Positions 24,586-32,415 of a stretch of 56,165 bases of DNA are shown one piece after another. Both the position numbers and the translations under genes were made by a program. The notes under the pieces are model-generated. The model was given only the letters and a program-made list of their open reading frames with translations. It did not search any database and was not told where the DNA came from. Source of the DNA: a virus. The number at the start of each line of letters is the position of its first letter. The first letter of the stretch is position 1. The stretch covers positions 1 through 56,165 of the IMG/VR virus record IMGVR_UViG_3300032116_010423; one strand, written 5' to 3'.

Positions 24586-24586
24586 A

Positions 24587-24964
24587 CTAATCTCCTAATT
24601 TACCAGATAAAAAGTCTAGATTAAAAATTCTATTCTTACTGATTATATTATATAAGTTATCGCTACCATTTGTCAACCAATAGGTTTTATCTTTGGCTAT
24701 AAAGTAAGCTACTAGATCTCTAATCTTTGTATCGCAATTGTCAATGTCTAATATGACACAGTCTGCTTTGTAAAAACAATCAAATAACCATTCAGGTTCG
24801 TGATCGTCTTCTTTTTCGTAAAGGTAAACTATAACGGGTTTATCAAAACTTTCTATTAGGTCTTGGAACTGAGATTTGATTACTGCACTAGGGTATACTA
24901 GCAAAAAACTATATTCCTGGCTGTAGTATTTGTCTGGTGGTGTAACTAAAGTAATATCACTCAT
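24587..24964 (-). CDS. phage protein of unknown function
   Basis: 125 residues, alpha/beta pattern with a DCVILDIDNCDTKIRDLVAY segment and an N-terminal TLVTPPDKYYSQEYSFLLVYP. Resembles small conserved proteins of marine T4-like phages. One nt from the bS21 start side; same operon. Confidence 0.65.
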   Translation of the reverse strand: MSDITLVTPPDKYYSQEYSFLLVYPSAVIKSQFQDLIESFDKPVIVYLYEKEDDHEPEWLFDCFYKADCVILDIDNCDTKIRDLVAYFIAKDKTYWLTNGSDNLYNIISKNRIFNLDFLSGKLGD

Positions 24965-26375
24965 CTTTGGATCTTATGCTTTTCCAGATTGCTGTTTGTT
25001 TTTTTTGTTCTTCATTCTGTATGTATCCCACAGTAGGATTTTGCTCAACATCGTTTGATTCAACTGTTTCCAAAGTCACTTGCTGATCTTTATCCTTCAT
25101 CATATAGGTTTTTTTAGCTTGTGCTCTACCTACATAATCTTCCCAGGGAAGTTTGTTTATCTTGCCATCGAGATAAAGTTGTTTAAAAAATTTAAGACTT
25201 AGATTTGGATTATCTTCTTTCCAATCATGCTTGGCTTGATTCCATTCTTCTAAATTATCTAAAGCATCTAACTGCTCTTTAGTTAGGCGAAATTCTTCCG
25301 ATGATTCTATAAGTTTTTTTTTAGACAGATCTTCAGGCTGATCTACATTGGTAGCTTCAACCTTAGGTTGAGGATCTTCTTTAGTTTCTTCTTGTTCTAT
25401 CTTAGTTATTGTTTCTACTTTTGGTTCAGATTCTTGCTTGTCAAAATCAATAAATTCTAGTTCTTCTTTTTCAATCTCTGCTATTAATCGATTGCCTTCT
25501 TCTATGTCAGGCTGAGAAACTATAGGTTCTGTAACAGTAGGAAGCTCTTCATCTTCTTTTAGTATCGGCCCTCTGATACCGTCTGAGAAATCATATTCAT
25601 CTCTTAACTTATCTTTATTTTCTCTATACCACTGCCAAGTCATCTGTGCGCCTAATAACATTAATATTGCCAGTGGGTCAAACACAAATACAATTATTAT
25701 AATAACCCATGTTACTGCACGTTCTAGCAAATTAGCATCAGGATTATCTCCGTACAGTAGGGCCGCTATGTATTTGATTGGGCCTACTTCTGCTTCAACT
25801 TTGCGTACCTCGGCAGCAATAGGCGCTCTTTCTTCGCTAAGGGCGGCAATAGTTTTCTGTTCGGCCGCAATCTCAGATTGAAGGCGGACACGTTCTTTTT
25901 GTTGTGCTCTTCGGATTGCAACAGCTTTGTCGGCACCTTTTTCATCATTGCTTCGACCCATAACTTGGTCCACAGCTTCATCCATCTGTCTAAGCGCCTT
26001 CCGGTTCGCATCTATATTGTCCTTTGCCGTTTTGATTTTTTCATCGTAAATAGCTATCTTGCTTTGGACATCGCCACTTACAATATTTTGATCCAAATGT
26101 GCTTTGCTTAAGAAACCAAATATTCCCATGCTAGTAATGACCATGAGTACTATTACTGCGGCACTCATGTACACTTTCATTCCTAAAGGTATCTTAGTCC
26201 AATATGCTTTGAGCCAACTTGCGGCAACTAACTTAGATATTTCTAATGTAGTGCCCATAACAACAATGGGCCAAAATGCCGCGGCAAATACTGCGGTAAG
26301 ACCTATAACGCTGTAGTATATGGCCACTGCTGATAGAGTTAGGCCGGATAGTGCAAGTAAGATAGCAAATATCAT
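24957..26375 (-). CDS. large membrane protein with coiled coil
   Basis: 472 residues. TM helices at about 2-25, 28-45 and 67-90, a long periplasmic or cytoplasmic coiled coil (about 95-200), another TM (about 218-245), then an acidic Glu/Lys-rich tail (about 270-460). Proteins of this layout are conserved in cyanophages and related phages with no assigned role. ATG 6 nt after a TAAATA box with no ribosome site. Confidence 0.7.
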   Translation of the reverse strand: MIFAILLALSGLTLSAVAIYYSVIGLTAVFAAAFWPIVVMGTTLEISKLVAASWLKAYWTKIPLGMKVYMSAAVIVLMVITSMGIFGFLSKAHLDQNIVSGDVQSKIAIYDEKIKTAKDNIDANRKALRQMDEAVDQVMGRSNDEKGADKAVAIRRAQQKERVRLQSEIAAEQKTIAALSEERAPIAAEVRKVEAEVGPIKYIAALLYGDNPDANLLERAVTWVIIIIVFVFDPLAILMLLGAQMTWQWYRENKDKLRDEYDFSDGIRGPILKEDEELPTVTEPIVSQPDIEEGNRLIAEIEKEELEFIDFDKQESEPKVETITKIEQEETKEDPQPKVEATNVDQPEDLSKKKLIESSEEFRLTKEQLDALDNLEEWNQAKHDWKEDNPNLSLKFFKQLYLDGKINKLPWEDYVGRAQAKKTYMMKDKDQQVTLETVESNDVEQNPTVGYIQNEEQKKQTAIWKSIRSKDE

Positions 26376-26381
26376 AAGTAG

Positions 26382-26387
26382 TATTTA
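26382..26387 (-). promoter_or_regulatory. late-type TAAATA promoter, leaderless
   Basis: GATAAATA then CTACTT then ATG at 26375: again exactly 6 nt. Confidence 0.65.
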
Positions 26388-26391
26388 TCGC

Positions 26392-26814
26392 TTATCCATG
26401 CACGAATTTCCAAGTCTTACCTTGTAGGCAGGCCTCTTCTCTAAAACTTTTTGGATTGCCTTTGTACCAGATAGTAGAATGTAATACTGTACATGTGTTT
26501 GGTTTTATAATGGATACTCGAACTTCACCTCTTGCCGAACTAGTCTTGCTAAACCATTTGCAAGATTCGCCCACAGAAATTTCATCAAGTGCGAAATATA
26601 CGCAACGTTCATGTTCTGCTCGATCTTCTGTTGGGACAGAATAAGCTGTGTACTTGCCCCAGTTATAAAGAATGTTAATAGAGCTTCCTGGATTTGAATA
26701 AGTCCGAGCTGTACTAACATCTCCGTAATACGGAGTTGATGAACAGGCTGTTAAACTAATTAAACTCAGGATGCCAAGAACCATCCGGATGTTGGCAAAG
26801 GATGCCTTGAACAT
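26392..26814 (-). CDS. lipoprotein of unknown function
   Basis: 140 residues with lipobox LTACSS near residue 23 and four or more cysteines after it (ERCVYF, GESCKW, NTCTV, EACLQ). A shorter start at Met11 (26784) would give a tighter signal peptide. Overlaps the next upstream lipoprotein by 59 nt. Last of three adjacent lipoprotein genes. Confidence 0.65.
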   Translation of the reverse strand: MFKASFANIRMVLGILSLISLTACSSTPYYGDVSTARTYSNPGSSINILYNWGKYTAYSVPTEDRAEHERCVYFALDEISVGESCKWFSKTSSARGEVRVSIIKPNTCTVLHSTIWYKGNPKSFREEACLQGKTWKFVHG

Positions 26815-27064
26815 TTTTATCTCGTCCTTTAATGTTAACTACAGTTTGGTAAGGGCGGCATTGTTTTGCAACACCTGCTTGTTTACGCCAATGCCCTGGC
26901 TTGTCAGAACATTCGACCTGTGTCTGGCTTTCTACTCGCTCACCATTCTTTGTTTGAATGTTCTGAGTAGTATAACAGTACTGAGGTCCTTGATCAGCAA
27001 CTTTGGTTGCTGAGGAGCAGCCAGATAGTATTACAATTGCTCCTAGTAGGACTAGAGTTTTCAT
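26756..27064 (-). CDS. small Cys-containing lipoprotein
   Basis: 102 residues. Signal peptide and lipobox ILSGCSS (Cys16), then four cysteines (QYCYTT, VECSD, KQCRP, ILCQHPDGSW). Envelope protein, role unknown. Its end overlaps the next lipoprotein. Confidence 0.7.
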   Translation of the reverse strand: MKTLVLLGAIVILSGCSSATKVADQGPQYCYTTQNIQTKNGERVESQTQVECSDKPGHWRKQAGVAKQCRPYQTVVNIKGRDKNVQGILCQHPDGSWHPEFN

Positions 27065-27540
27065 TACTGCTTCCTAGCACTAGCTTCAGCTATGAGTTGA
27101 TCGAATACGTTCTTTTTCATTTCAAGTCGAACAAATGTATAGTGACGACCGTTCATTGTAAAATGACCTTTTTCGCTTTTTACATGCCTGCGAATTGCTG
27201 TGTCAGTAACCTTGTAAGAAATCATAGTACGAGTAGTCTTTACATCGTCTTTGATATCAATCACAGTTTCTGAATTAACAGAACCATTGATACGTTTGGC
27301 AAAGTTATTCATAGCGATTGCATCCATTTGTTCTTCAGATGCTTGAGAGTATTTTGACTCGCCTGCACCGCAAGCATAAACATAATCCTCTTTCCACCAG
27401 AACCAACCCTTAACACCTTCTTGCACACATTCCTGATACCAGGTTGGTTGTGCGTAAGTCTTGCGTTCTGGAACGTCCTTCATTGAAGAACAAGCAGAAA
27501 GAACTGCAATAATTGGTAAAACTAAAAATGCCTTTTTCAT
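27064..27540 (-). CDS. LPP20-like lipoprotein
   Basis: 158 residues. Lipobox LSACSS (Cys17), then PTWYQECVQEG, YACGAGESKYSQASEEQMDAIAMNNFAKRI, which fits the LPP20/DUF400 lipoprotein fold. Heads the three-lipoprotein operon under the 27573-27601 promoter. Could alter the outer membrane of infected cells (inference). Confidence 0.72.
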   Translation of the reverse strand: MKKAFLVLPIIAVLSACSSMKDVPERKTYAQPTWYQECVQEGVKGWFWWKEDYVYACGAGESKYSQASEEQMDAIAMNNFAKRINGSVNSETVIDIKDDVKTTRTMISYKVTDTAIRRHVKSEKGHFTMNGRHYTFVRLEMKKNVFDQLIAEASARKQ

Positions 27541-27572
27541 GTGTGCCTCTGTGGGTTGTTAATACAGTCTAT

Positions 27573-27601
27573 AGTATAACAGGACCCGTAGGTCCTGTCA
27601 A
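27573..27601 (-). promoter_or_regulatory. sigma70 promoter with a palindrome as spacer
   Basis: TTGACA (27596-27601), 17-bp spacer, TATACT (27573-27578). The spacer is an inverted repeat (ACAGGACC/GGTCCTGT) that overlaps the -35. It could be an operator or a terminator-promoter overlap after the 27619 gene. Confidence 0.7.
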
Positions 27602-27618
27602 GATTGAATTTTACCAAA

Positions 27619-27924
27619 TTACTTAAAGAATATTAAAGCCATCATCATAGCTTGGACAATAAATCCAATACCAATAGTGACTAAATTTAACATGTCTTTC
27701 TGTACTGCGGCTTTAATAAACATCAGTACCAATCCAGTCCAAACTAACAGTACTAGATCCACAGGTGGTAAACTGTCTGTTAATCCACTCATCACAGCCA
27801 GTAAACTAGGAATAGTTGAAGCATGTAATATTACAATACCTAGCCACCCAAAAGTTTCTGCTGATACTTTAGAGATTGAAGCAGAGATTGTTTCTTTAAA
27901 TTGTTCAATATTAAAATTTTGCAT
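27619..27924 (-). CDS. membrane protein, holin candidate
   Basis: 101 residues from the ATG at 27922-27924 (MQNFNIEQFKETISASISK). Three hydrophobic segments (about 26-47, 54-72, 77-99). Similar proteins are conserved in marine T4-like phages. It overlaps the SleB-type endolysin by 14 nt, which makes a holin or lysis regulator likely but unproven. Confidence 0.65.
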   Translation of the reverse strand: MQNFNIEQFKETISASISKVSAETFGWLGIVILHASTIPSLLAVMSGLTDSLPPVDLVLLVWTGLVLMFIKAAVQKDMLNLVTIGIGFIVQAMMMALIFFK

Positions 27925-28483
27925 ATATTCTTTCAATCGTTCTAGGTTTTTCGTTATAAAAGATGTGAGTTCCAATTTTTCCAATTTTTTCTAACTTCCA
28001 TTGTGGGTTAACATAATCTGCATGATAATACAGGGCTGTTTTTAATACGTCAAGTTTAAAATTTTCCAATAATACTTTTTTGGCTACAGCATAGCTTTCT
28101 TTGTAAGCTTCTGAGTTTATTGGTCTGTTACGATGTGTTGAATCACAATACCATGAGAACTGGCATATGGTTCTTATTGTTGTAGTCTTTTGATAAACTA
28201 CACCGCAAACGTCTTTTGGAAACGCTGGGTGCGCAACACGGTTTAGGGTAACTTGTGCTACGGCTACCTTTCCTTCAAAAGGCTCATAACCTGCTTCTCG
28301 ATAAATGTTAAGTGCTAAACATTCGAGTTCTTTTTCTCTAGTCTTAATTGTTACAACATCTGGGAAACTTACTCCCGCTGACATTTTGAGAGCTTGAAAC
28401 TTATTGCTTGTGATGTGTTGCAGAATAACTACTGCAAACAACAAACCTACTGCAAGGGCTAATGCCCTGATTGTCTTTTCCAT
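27911..28483 (-). CDS. SleB-type cell-wall hydrolase with N-terminal anchor
   Basis: 190 residues from the ATG at 28481-28483, chosen for its AAAGGAGGACTT ribosome site. One N-terminal TM (about 5-22) that may act as signal-arrest-release or signal anchor, then a Hydrolase_2 domain with ECLALNIYREAGYEPFEGKVAVAQVTLNRV and CQFSWYCD. Probable endolysin cutting peptidoglycan. Confidence 0.85.
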   Translation of the reverse strand: MEKTIRALALAVGLLFAVVILQHITSNKFQALKMSAGVSFPDVVTIKTREKELECLALNIYREAGYEPFEGKVAVAQVTLNRVAHPAFPKDVCGVVYQKTTTIRTICQFSWYCDSTHRNRPINSEAYKESYAVAKKVLLENFKLDVLKTALYYHADYVNPQWKLEKIGKIGTHIFYNEKPRTIERIYAKF

Positions 28484-28566
28484 AAGTCCTCCTTTGACTT
28501 GGTGTGATACAAAATTCATATCACATTACATAAAGGGAGTTAACTTCACGAGGCTCTGAAAGAACC

Positions 28567-28696
28567 CTACTTTCGTGTAGTTGTCTCCATTGGACGCACA
28601 ATCTCATAACTTGTGTGCCTTTGGCGACCCTTGGCGTCCCGAAAATACGGGTTTCTCATTGGCCAAGACCCGCGGAACCATTTCAGCTTGTGACAT
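28567..28696 (-). other. structured RNA or small gene needing a +1 frameshift
   Basis: Frame A opens at ATG 28696 (MSQAEMVPRVLANEKPVF), frame B continues RDAKGRQRHTSYEIVRPM to a TAG at 28567. Skipping one T in a TTTT run near 28644 joins them into 42 residues. The same bases form nested stems (GGACG/CGTCC, CACAA/TTGTG, CCCG/CGGG, CTAC/GTAG). GC is higher than the surroundings. A promoter lies upstream (28748-28776). I cannot tell RNA from frameshifted gene; the rest of the 28484-28811 gap shows nothing else. Confidence 0.4.
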
Positions 28697-28747
28697 ACTT
28701 TGGTTCTACTATCTCAGTTTCTGTGCGAAACGTTTAATATATATCCT

Positions 28748-28776
28748 ATTGTACGACATTCCATAAAGAAATGCAA
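28748..28776 (-). promoter_or_regulatory. sigma70-like promoter
   Basis: TTGCAT (28771-28776), 17-bp spacer, TACAAT (28748-28753). Expected start near 28741, before a small GTTTC/GAAAC hairpin. Confidence 0.6.
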
Positions 28777-28811
28777 GGTTTTTGACATCTTTTGACAAAA
28801 TTACTTGTTAA

Positions 28812-30749
28812 TCAAACAATTTGGGTTATGTTAGCCTGTCCAAATCGGAGGCGGCGTCTCCAAAATACTCTCTCAACAAATTGAGCATCGCTCATAGTAG
28901 ATTCGTTAAAGTCAAACTTTAGCGTAGTAGGTACTTTGTGTAACTCACTGGAGTGATCGTTTAAATATTGCCAAACATTGTGTTGGTATTGTTGAGTTCG
29001 TGGATAAGAATTGCGTTCTTTGAGTGGCACGGTAAGATGTCGTTGTAGATCCATAAGGTCCTGATGCAACTCTTGCCCAAGTTCAAATTCTTTTACAAAT
29101 TCATCTAACAAGTCATACCATTTGGCAACAACCTCAGGTTGAAGTGTTAGTATCATGCGAGTATGAAATATAATACTGTTGCCATAAAGTTTGATTCCAG
29201 GTATTCCGCTGTCAAGTGTGCAACGCCCGTGTTTGAACCAATCACATAGTACATCAATCTGTTGTTGTTTCAGTATACGATACCATTCATGCTGTTGTGC
29301 CTGTTTAAATAATTTGGTATACATTTCCTCATAGGAAACATTTTTGTAACGATTTAAGAATCTAGTAACTAAGTTGCTGTAACCGCCCACGTGCCAAGTA
29401 AACAAATTCCAGTTGAATATACTAGCTTCAATGATGTCATCAAAAGACATATGGGCAGTACTAATTACAACATCTATGCTCTCAGCTGTAACCCCAGTAT
29501 TTTCATGAGCCGACGGACTAAAATAATCATAAATTTTTGTAGTCTTGATGTCGTAGACTTCTTTTTGGACTCGATTTAATTCTGCATTTTCTAGTACTTG
29601 GCAGTAGTAGATATCGATATCGTTGTGCATACCTAGGTCTAACAGTTTCCAAAGATTGTTTTGCCAAGACTCAAGTGTTTCTCGCGGCAACCCCATGATC
29701 AATTCGGTACCAATGGGTACACCTTTTGCTCGTCCAATTTCTAGTATTTCAGCAATGTTGTTGCTTTTAAGATTTTTGCGTTTGATAGCATCAAGAGTAT
29801 TATCGTCAAAAGTTTGTAAGCTAATCTTAAGACCTGTTGTAGGTCGTAGAGTTTTTTTGACCAGCAGTTCTACAATGTCAATTACTTCTTGATTTTGATT
29901 TTTAGCAAACGATTGAGAGATACCAGTTGGAGCACCATACTGACGCTGTAGTTCAATAAATCGCTCTACAATTGATCGATCTCGCTCAGGAAAAATACCA
30001 AAATTAGCATCAGCAACGTGTACAAAATCTATGCGGTTACGACTCATCCATTCAAGTTCAGCATATACACGCTCTATAGTAAACTTTTTAATTTTGCTTA
30101 GTGTTAAACTACCCCAGTCACAAAATGTACACTGATACGGACAACCACGATTGGTTTCCAGTGTAGCTGACCAGTTAACCTTGGGATTATCTATTAACAG
30201 TTGATCAAAGGTGCCTGTTAGATAAGGACTGGATAAAATTGATAAATCATCAACTCGTGCTGCCTGACCAGTATCTAGTACGCTACCATTTTGATTTATT
30301 AGCACACCTGGCACATGATCAAAGTTCTCAATGTTACGCAGGATTTCAGTAAAAGTAATTTCACCTTCGTTTTTAATAATAGCATCAATCCAAGGATACT
30401 TAGAAAATATTGCAGGGTCTGACACAGCCGGCTCTGGTCCTCCAAAAATAATTAAACAATTAGGATTGCGTAATTTAAGAGCCTCAGCTAAGTGTAAATT
30501 ATATTGTAGATTCCAAACGTAGGTACTAAAGCCAACTACTGAATCGTTTTTTAATTGTTCAACTACTTGCTCTATTGGGTCACGTCGCCAGATTAATTGA
30601 TTTAATTCAAACTGCGAATCAATGTCTGGTTGAGATTGAGCGTGTGCCCAAAGACATCCAACTGTGTATGGTAAATGAAACGAATTGAGTTCTTCTGGAC
30701 CTACTTGGAAATTTACTTGTACAAAACTAACTTTATGTTTTTCATTCAT
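28812..30749 (-). CDS. B12-binding-type radical SAM protein
   Basis: 645 residues. N-terminal cobalamin-binding-like Rossmann region (about 5-140, VVGFSTYVWNLQYNLHLAEAL, IIFGGPEPAV), then radical SAM domain with GCPYQCTFCDWG (C203, C207, C210) that binds the 4Fe-4S cluster, and a long C-terminal helical part. Class B enzymes do methylations and other radical chemistry; the substrate is unknown. It is not PqqE-like (no SPASM seen). ATG 6 nt after TAAATA. Confidence 0.88.
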   Translation of the reverse strand: MNEKHKVSFVQVNFQVGPEELNSFHLPYTVGCLWAHAQSQPDIDSQFELNQLIWRRDPIEQVVEQLKNDSVVGFSTYVWNLQYNLHLAEALKLRNPNCLIIFGGPEPAVSDPAIFSKYPWIDAIIKNEGEITFTEILRNIENFDHVPGVLINQNGSVLDTGQAARVDDLSILSSPYLTGTFDQLLIDNPKVNWSATLETNRGCPYQCTFCDWGSLTLSKIKKFTIERVYAELEWMSRNRIDFVHVADANFGIFPERDRSIVERFIELQRQYGAPTGISQSFAKNQNQEVIDIVELLVKKTLRPTTGLKISLQTFDDNTLDAIKRKNLKSNNIAEILEIGRAKGVPIGTELIMGLPRETLESWQNNLWKLLDLGMHNDIDIYYCQVLENAELNRVQKEVYDIKTTKIYDYFSPSAHENTGVTAESIDVVISTAHMSFDDIIEASIFNWNLFTWHVGGYSNLVTRFLNRYKNVSYEEMYTKLFKQAQQHEWYRILKQQQIDVLCDWFKHGRCTLDSGIPGIKLYGNSIIFHTRMILTLQPEVVAKWYDLLDEFVKEFELGQELHQDLMDLQRHLTVPLKERNSYPRTQQYQHNVWQYLNDHSSELHKVPTTLKFDFNESTMSDAQFVERVFWRRRLRFGQANITQIV

Positions 30750-30755
30750 AGAGAG

Positions 30756-30761
30756 TATTTA
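30756..30761 (-). promoter_or_regulatory. late-type TAAATA promoter, leaderless
   Basis: GGTAAATA then CTCTCT then ATG at 30749; 6 nt spacing. The TAA is also the stop codon of the upstream gene. Confidence 0.6.
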
Positions 30762-31148
30762 CCTACGCATACTAGAGATGTCCACTGCTTCTTGATCACT
30801 GAAGACAGGAACCGCATTACTCTTGTGCATAGTGGCAATACCTTTTACCATAGTGCCAGTATACACTTTGGCTGGCTTAAGAGTAGCAGTGCCCAATCCG
30901 CTGTTCAAACTTTTGATATGTGCAGTTGTATTGCGACCTTCTGGAATTTTTAAACTGTATGTCGAGCTTAGGCTAGACGCCTTTGGTAAAGGCTTGCTGG
31001 GAGATTGGATTTCCCATTTCTTTTGAAAAGCCTTCCAACTTTCTTCTTGCTCACGTGCTTTTCTAGCATGTTCTGCCGAAGCGAATTTCTTCTTACCTTT
31101 TTTCTTACCGGTGGTACTGAGCCACGGGCCTTCCAAATGCATAGACAT
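30759..31148 (-). CDS. conserved phage protein (MHLEGPWLSTTGKKK family)
   Basis: 129 residues from ATG at 31146-31148 with AAGGG before it. N-terminal MSMHLEGPWLSTTGKKKGKK, a charged helix, then GRNTTAHIKSLNSG and ATLKPAKVYTGTMVKGIATM. This family is widespread in marine T4-like and other phages, with no assigned function I know of. Confidence 0.75.
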   Translation of the reverse strand: MSMHLEGPWLSTTGKKKGKKKFASAEHARKAREQEESWKAFQKKWEIQSPSKPLPKASSLSSTYSLKIPEGRNTTAHIKSLNSGLGTATLKPAKVYTGTMVKGIATMHKSNAVPVFSDQEAVDISSMRR

Positions 31149-31230
31149 AATAACCCTTGCAAAGTTGAATACAAATATAACTATAACAGATATCAAAAAA
31201 TAAATCAAATAAAATGGTAACACTCAAATA

Positions 31231-31253
31231 AAAAGCACCCAAAGGTGCTTTCT
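31231..31253 (-). terminator. terminator of the OMP gene
   Basis: AAAGCACC/GGTGCTTT stem with T run on the minus strand. Confidence 0.8.
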
Positions 31254-31271
31254 ATCTGTGATTGTCTAAGT

Positions 31272-31721
31272 TTAGAACTTGTAACGAACACCGGCAGTAA
31301 CACGATTACCGTCGAATGTATTAACACGGTCTTGACCATATTGACGTGCAAGATCGAGACCAACACTAACTTGTTTAGTAACTGGCAAACTTGCGCCAAT
31401 ACCAACAGTCATTGCATAACCGTCAGACCCAGTCTGGTTGTCCAAATATGCGACACCAACTTTAGGAGTTACAGTTACAACACCTAGGTTAGCAACATCG
31501 TAGCCAGTAACAATGCTGTAACGATTTTGATCGTTAGTACCAGAAGTGAAACGATCAAACCCGGCTGTGACACCAACCTTGCCAAAAGATTGACCAACAG
31601 TCAAACCATAACCATCACGGTCAGTACCTGCATAATCACGAGTACCTGTTACACCTACTTCTAAAGCAGATACCGACATTGCGGTTACTGCTAAGATTGT
31701 TGCTATTGCAATTTTCTTCAT
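31272..31721 (-). CDS. outer-membrane beta-barrel protein
   Basis: 149 residues from ATG at 31719-31721 with AAAGGAATT. Signal peptide to about residue 20 (SVSALE), then alternating beta strands (VGVTGTRDYAGTDRDGYGLT, VSVGLDLARQYGQD) ending in RVTAGVRYKF; the C-terminal Phe is the BAM signal. Likely a small 6-8 strand porin-like barrel inserted in the host outer membrane. It is its own unit with promoter and terminator. Confidence 0.8.
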   Translation of the reverse strand: MKKIAIATILAVTAMSVSALEVGVTGTRDYAGTDRDGYGLTVGQSFGKVGVTAGFDRFTSGTNDQNRYSIVTGYDVANLGVVTVTPKVGVAYLDNQTGSDGYAMTVGIGASLPVTKQVSVGLDLARQYGQDRVNTFDGNRVTAGVRYKF

Positions 31722-31762
31722 TTTTAATTCCTTTAAATGTATGACTAATCTAGTCATGTGCA

Positions 31763-31791
31763 ATTATATAGTATCTTTACTTAGAAGTCAA
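31763..31791 (-). promoter_or_regulatory. sigma70 promoter of the OMP gene
   Basis: TTGACT (31786-31791), 17-bp spacer, TATAAT (31763-31768). The leader starts with an ATGACTA/TAGTCAT inverted repeat (31741-31757). Confidence 0.85.
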
Positions 31792-31926
31792 GCACAAAAA
31801 AGGCATAAATATATTTGAGACTTCTTAAAGCAATTCTTTCGCTGTTAAGCCTTATATGCCAATATTATATTGGGAGTAAGTTGATCTAAGTAGTTTCCAA
31901 ATAAAATCATTTATAAGGAAACTATT

Positions 31927-32391
31927 ATGAGAAAAACTATTCTCGCAGGCGCCATCGGTGTCTTATTACTAACTGGCTGTGCATCTGACAACTATCAACA
32001 ATACGCCCGAACTCAAGAAAACATTGCTCTTGCAAGGGCAGAAGCAGAAATTGCTCGATACAAAGCATTAGAAGCTATTGCCAATTCAGGTGATACTACA
32101 GCTCGAGTAGCCGCGGTAATTGCACTACAACAAGGTTCTCCACAAAACAACAGTCCTAGAGTTGAACAACCCACTAGCACCGGTGACACGGCTTTACGTT
32201 GGGCTAGTGTAATTGTGCCCAGCCTTACTCAAATTTACGGTATTGGAAAAAGCACTGATCTTGCCATAGTCAACAGTAACAATAATAAAGACATTTCTAT
32301 TAACACTAACCAAACTATGTTAGGGTTTGGTAAACTTATTGTTGATCCAATTGTTGGCACAGGCGACGACGTCCTTCTGTACCCACAATAA
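31927..32391 (+). CDS. lipoprotein of unknown function
   Basis: 154 residues. Lipobox LLLTGCAS (Cys18), then an Ala/Glu-rich helix (AEAEIARYKALEAIA) and a Ser/Asn-rich second half with SIVPSLTQIYGIG-like strands. Divergent from the OMP gene, a phage envelope-modifying pair (inference). Preceded by ATAAGGAAA. Confidence 0.75.
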   Translation: MRKTILAGAIGVLLLTGCASDNYQQYARTQENIALARAEAEIARYKALEAIANSGDTTARVAAVIALQQGSPQNNSPRVEQPTSTGDTALRWASVIVPSLTQIYGIGKSTDLAIVNSNNNKDISINTNQTMLGFGKLIVDPIVGTGDDVLLYPQ

Positions 32392-32394
32392 AGA

Positions 32395-32414
32395 AAAGCA
32401 CCCGAGGGTGCTTT
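32395..32414. terminator. bidirectional terminator
   Basis: AAAGCACCC/GGGTGCTTT stem with a 2-nt turn; ends both the plus-strand lipoprotein gene and the minus-strand tmRNA. Confidence 0.85.
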
Positions 32415-32415
32415 C

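Noticed and set aside
28581-28766. 61-codon plus-strand ORF in the 28.5-28.8 kb gap
   Set aside because: No ribosome site, and the minus-strand promoter and frames fit the region better.
28812-30749. Radical SAM protein as PqqE partner of the phage PqqA
   Set aside because: It has a cobalamin-binding-like N-terminus and lacks a visible SPASM domain; it also lies 20 kb away in another unit.
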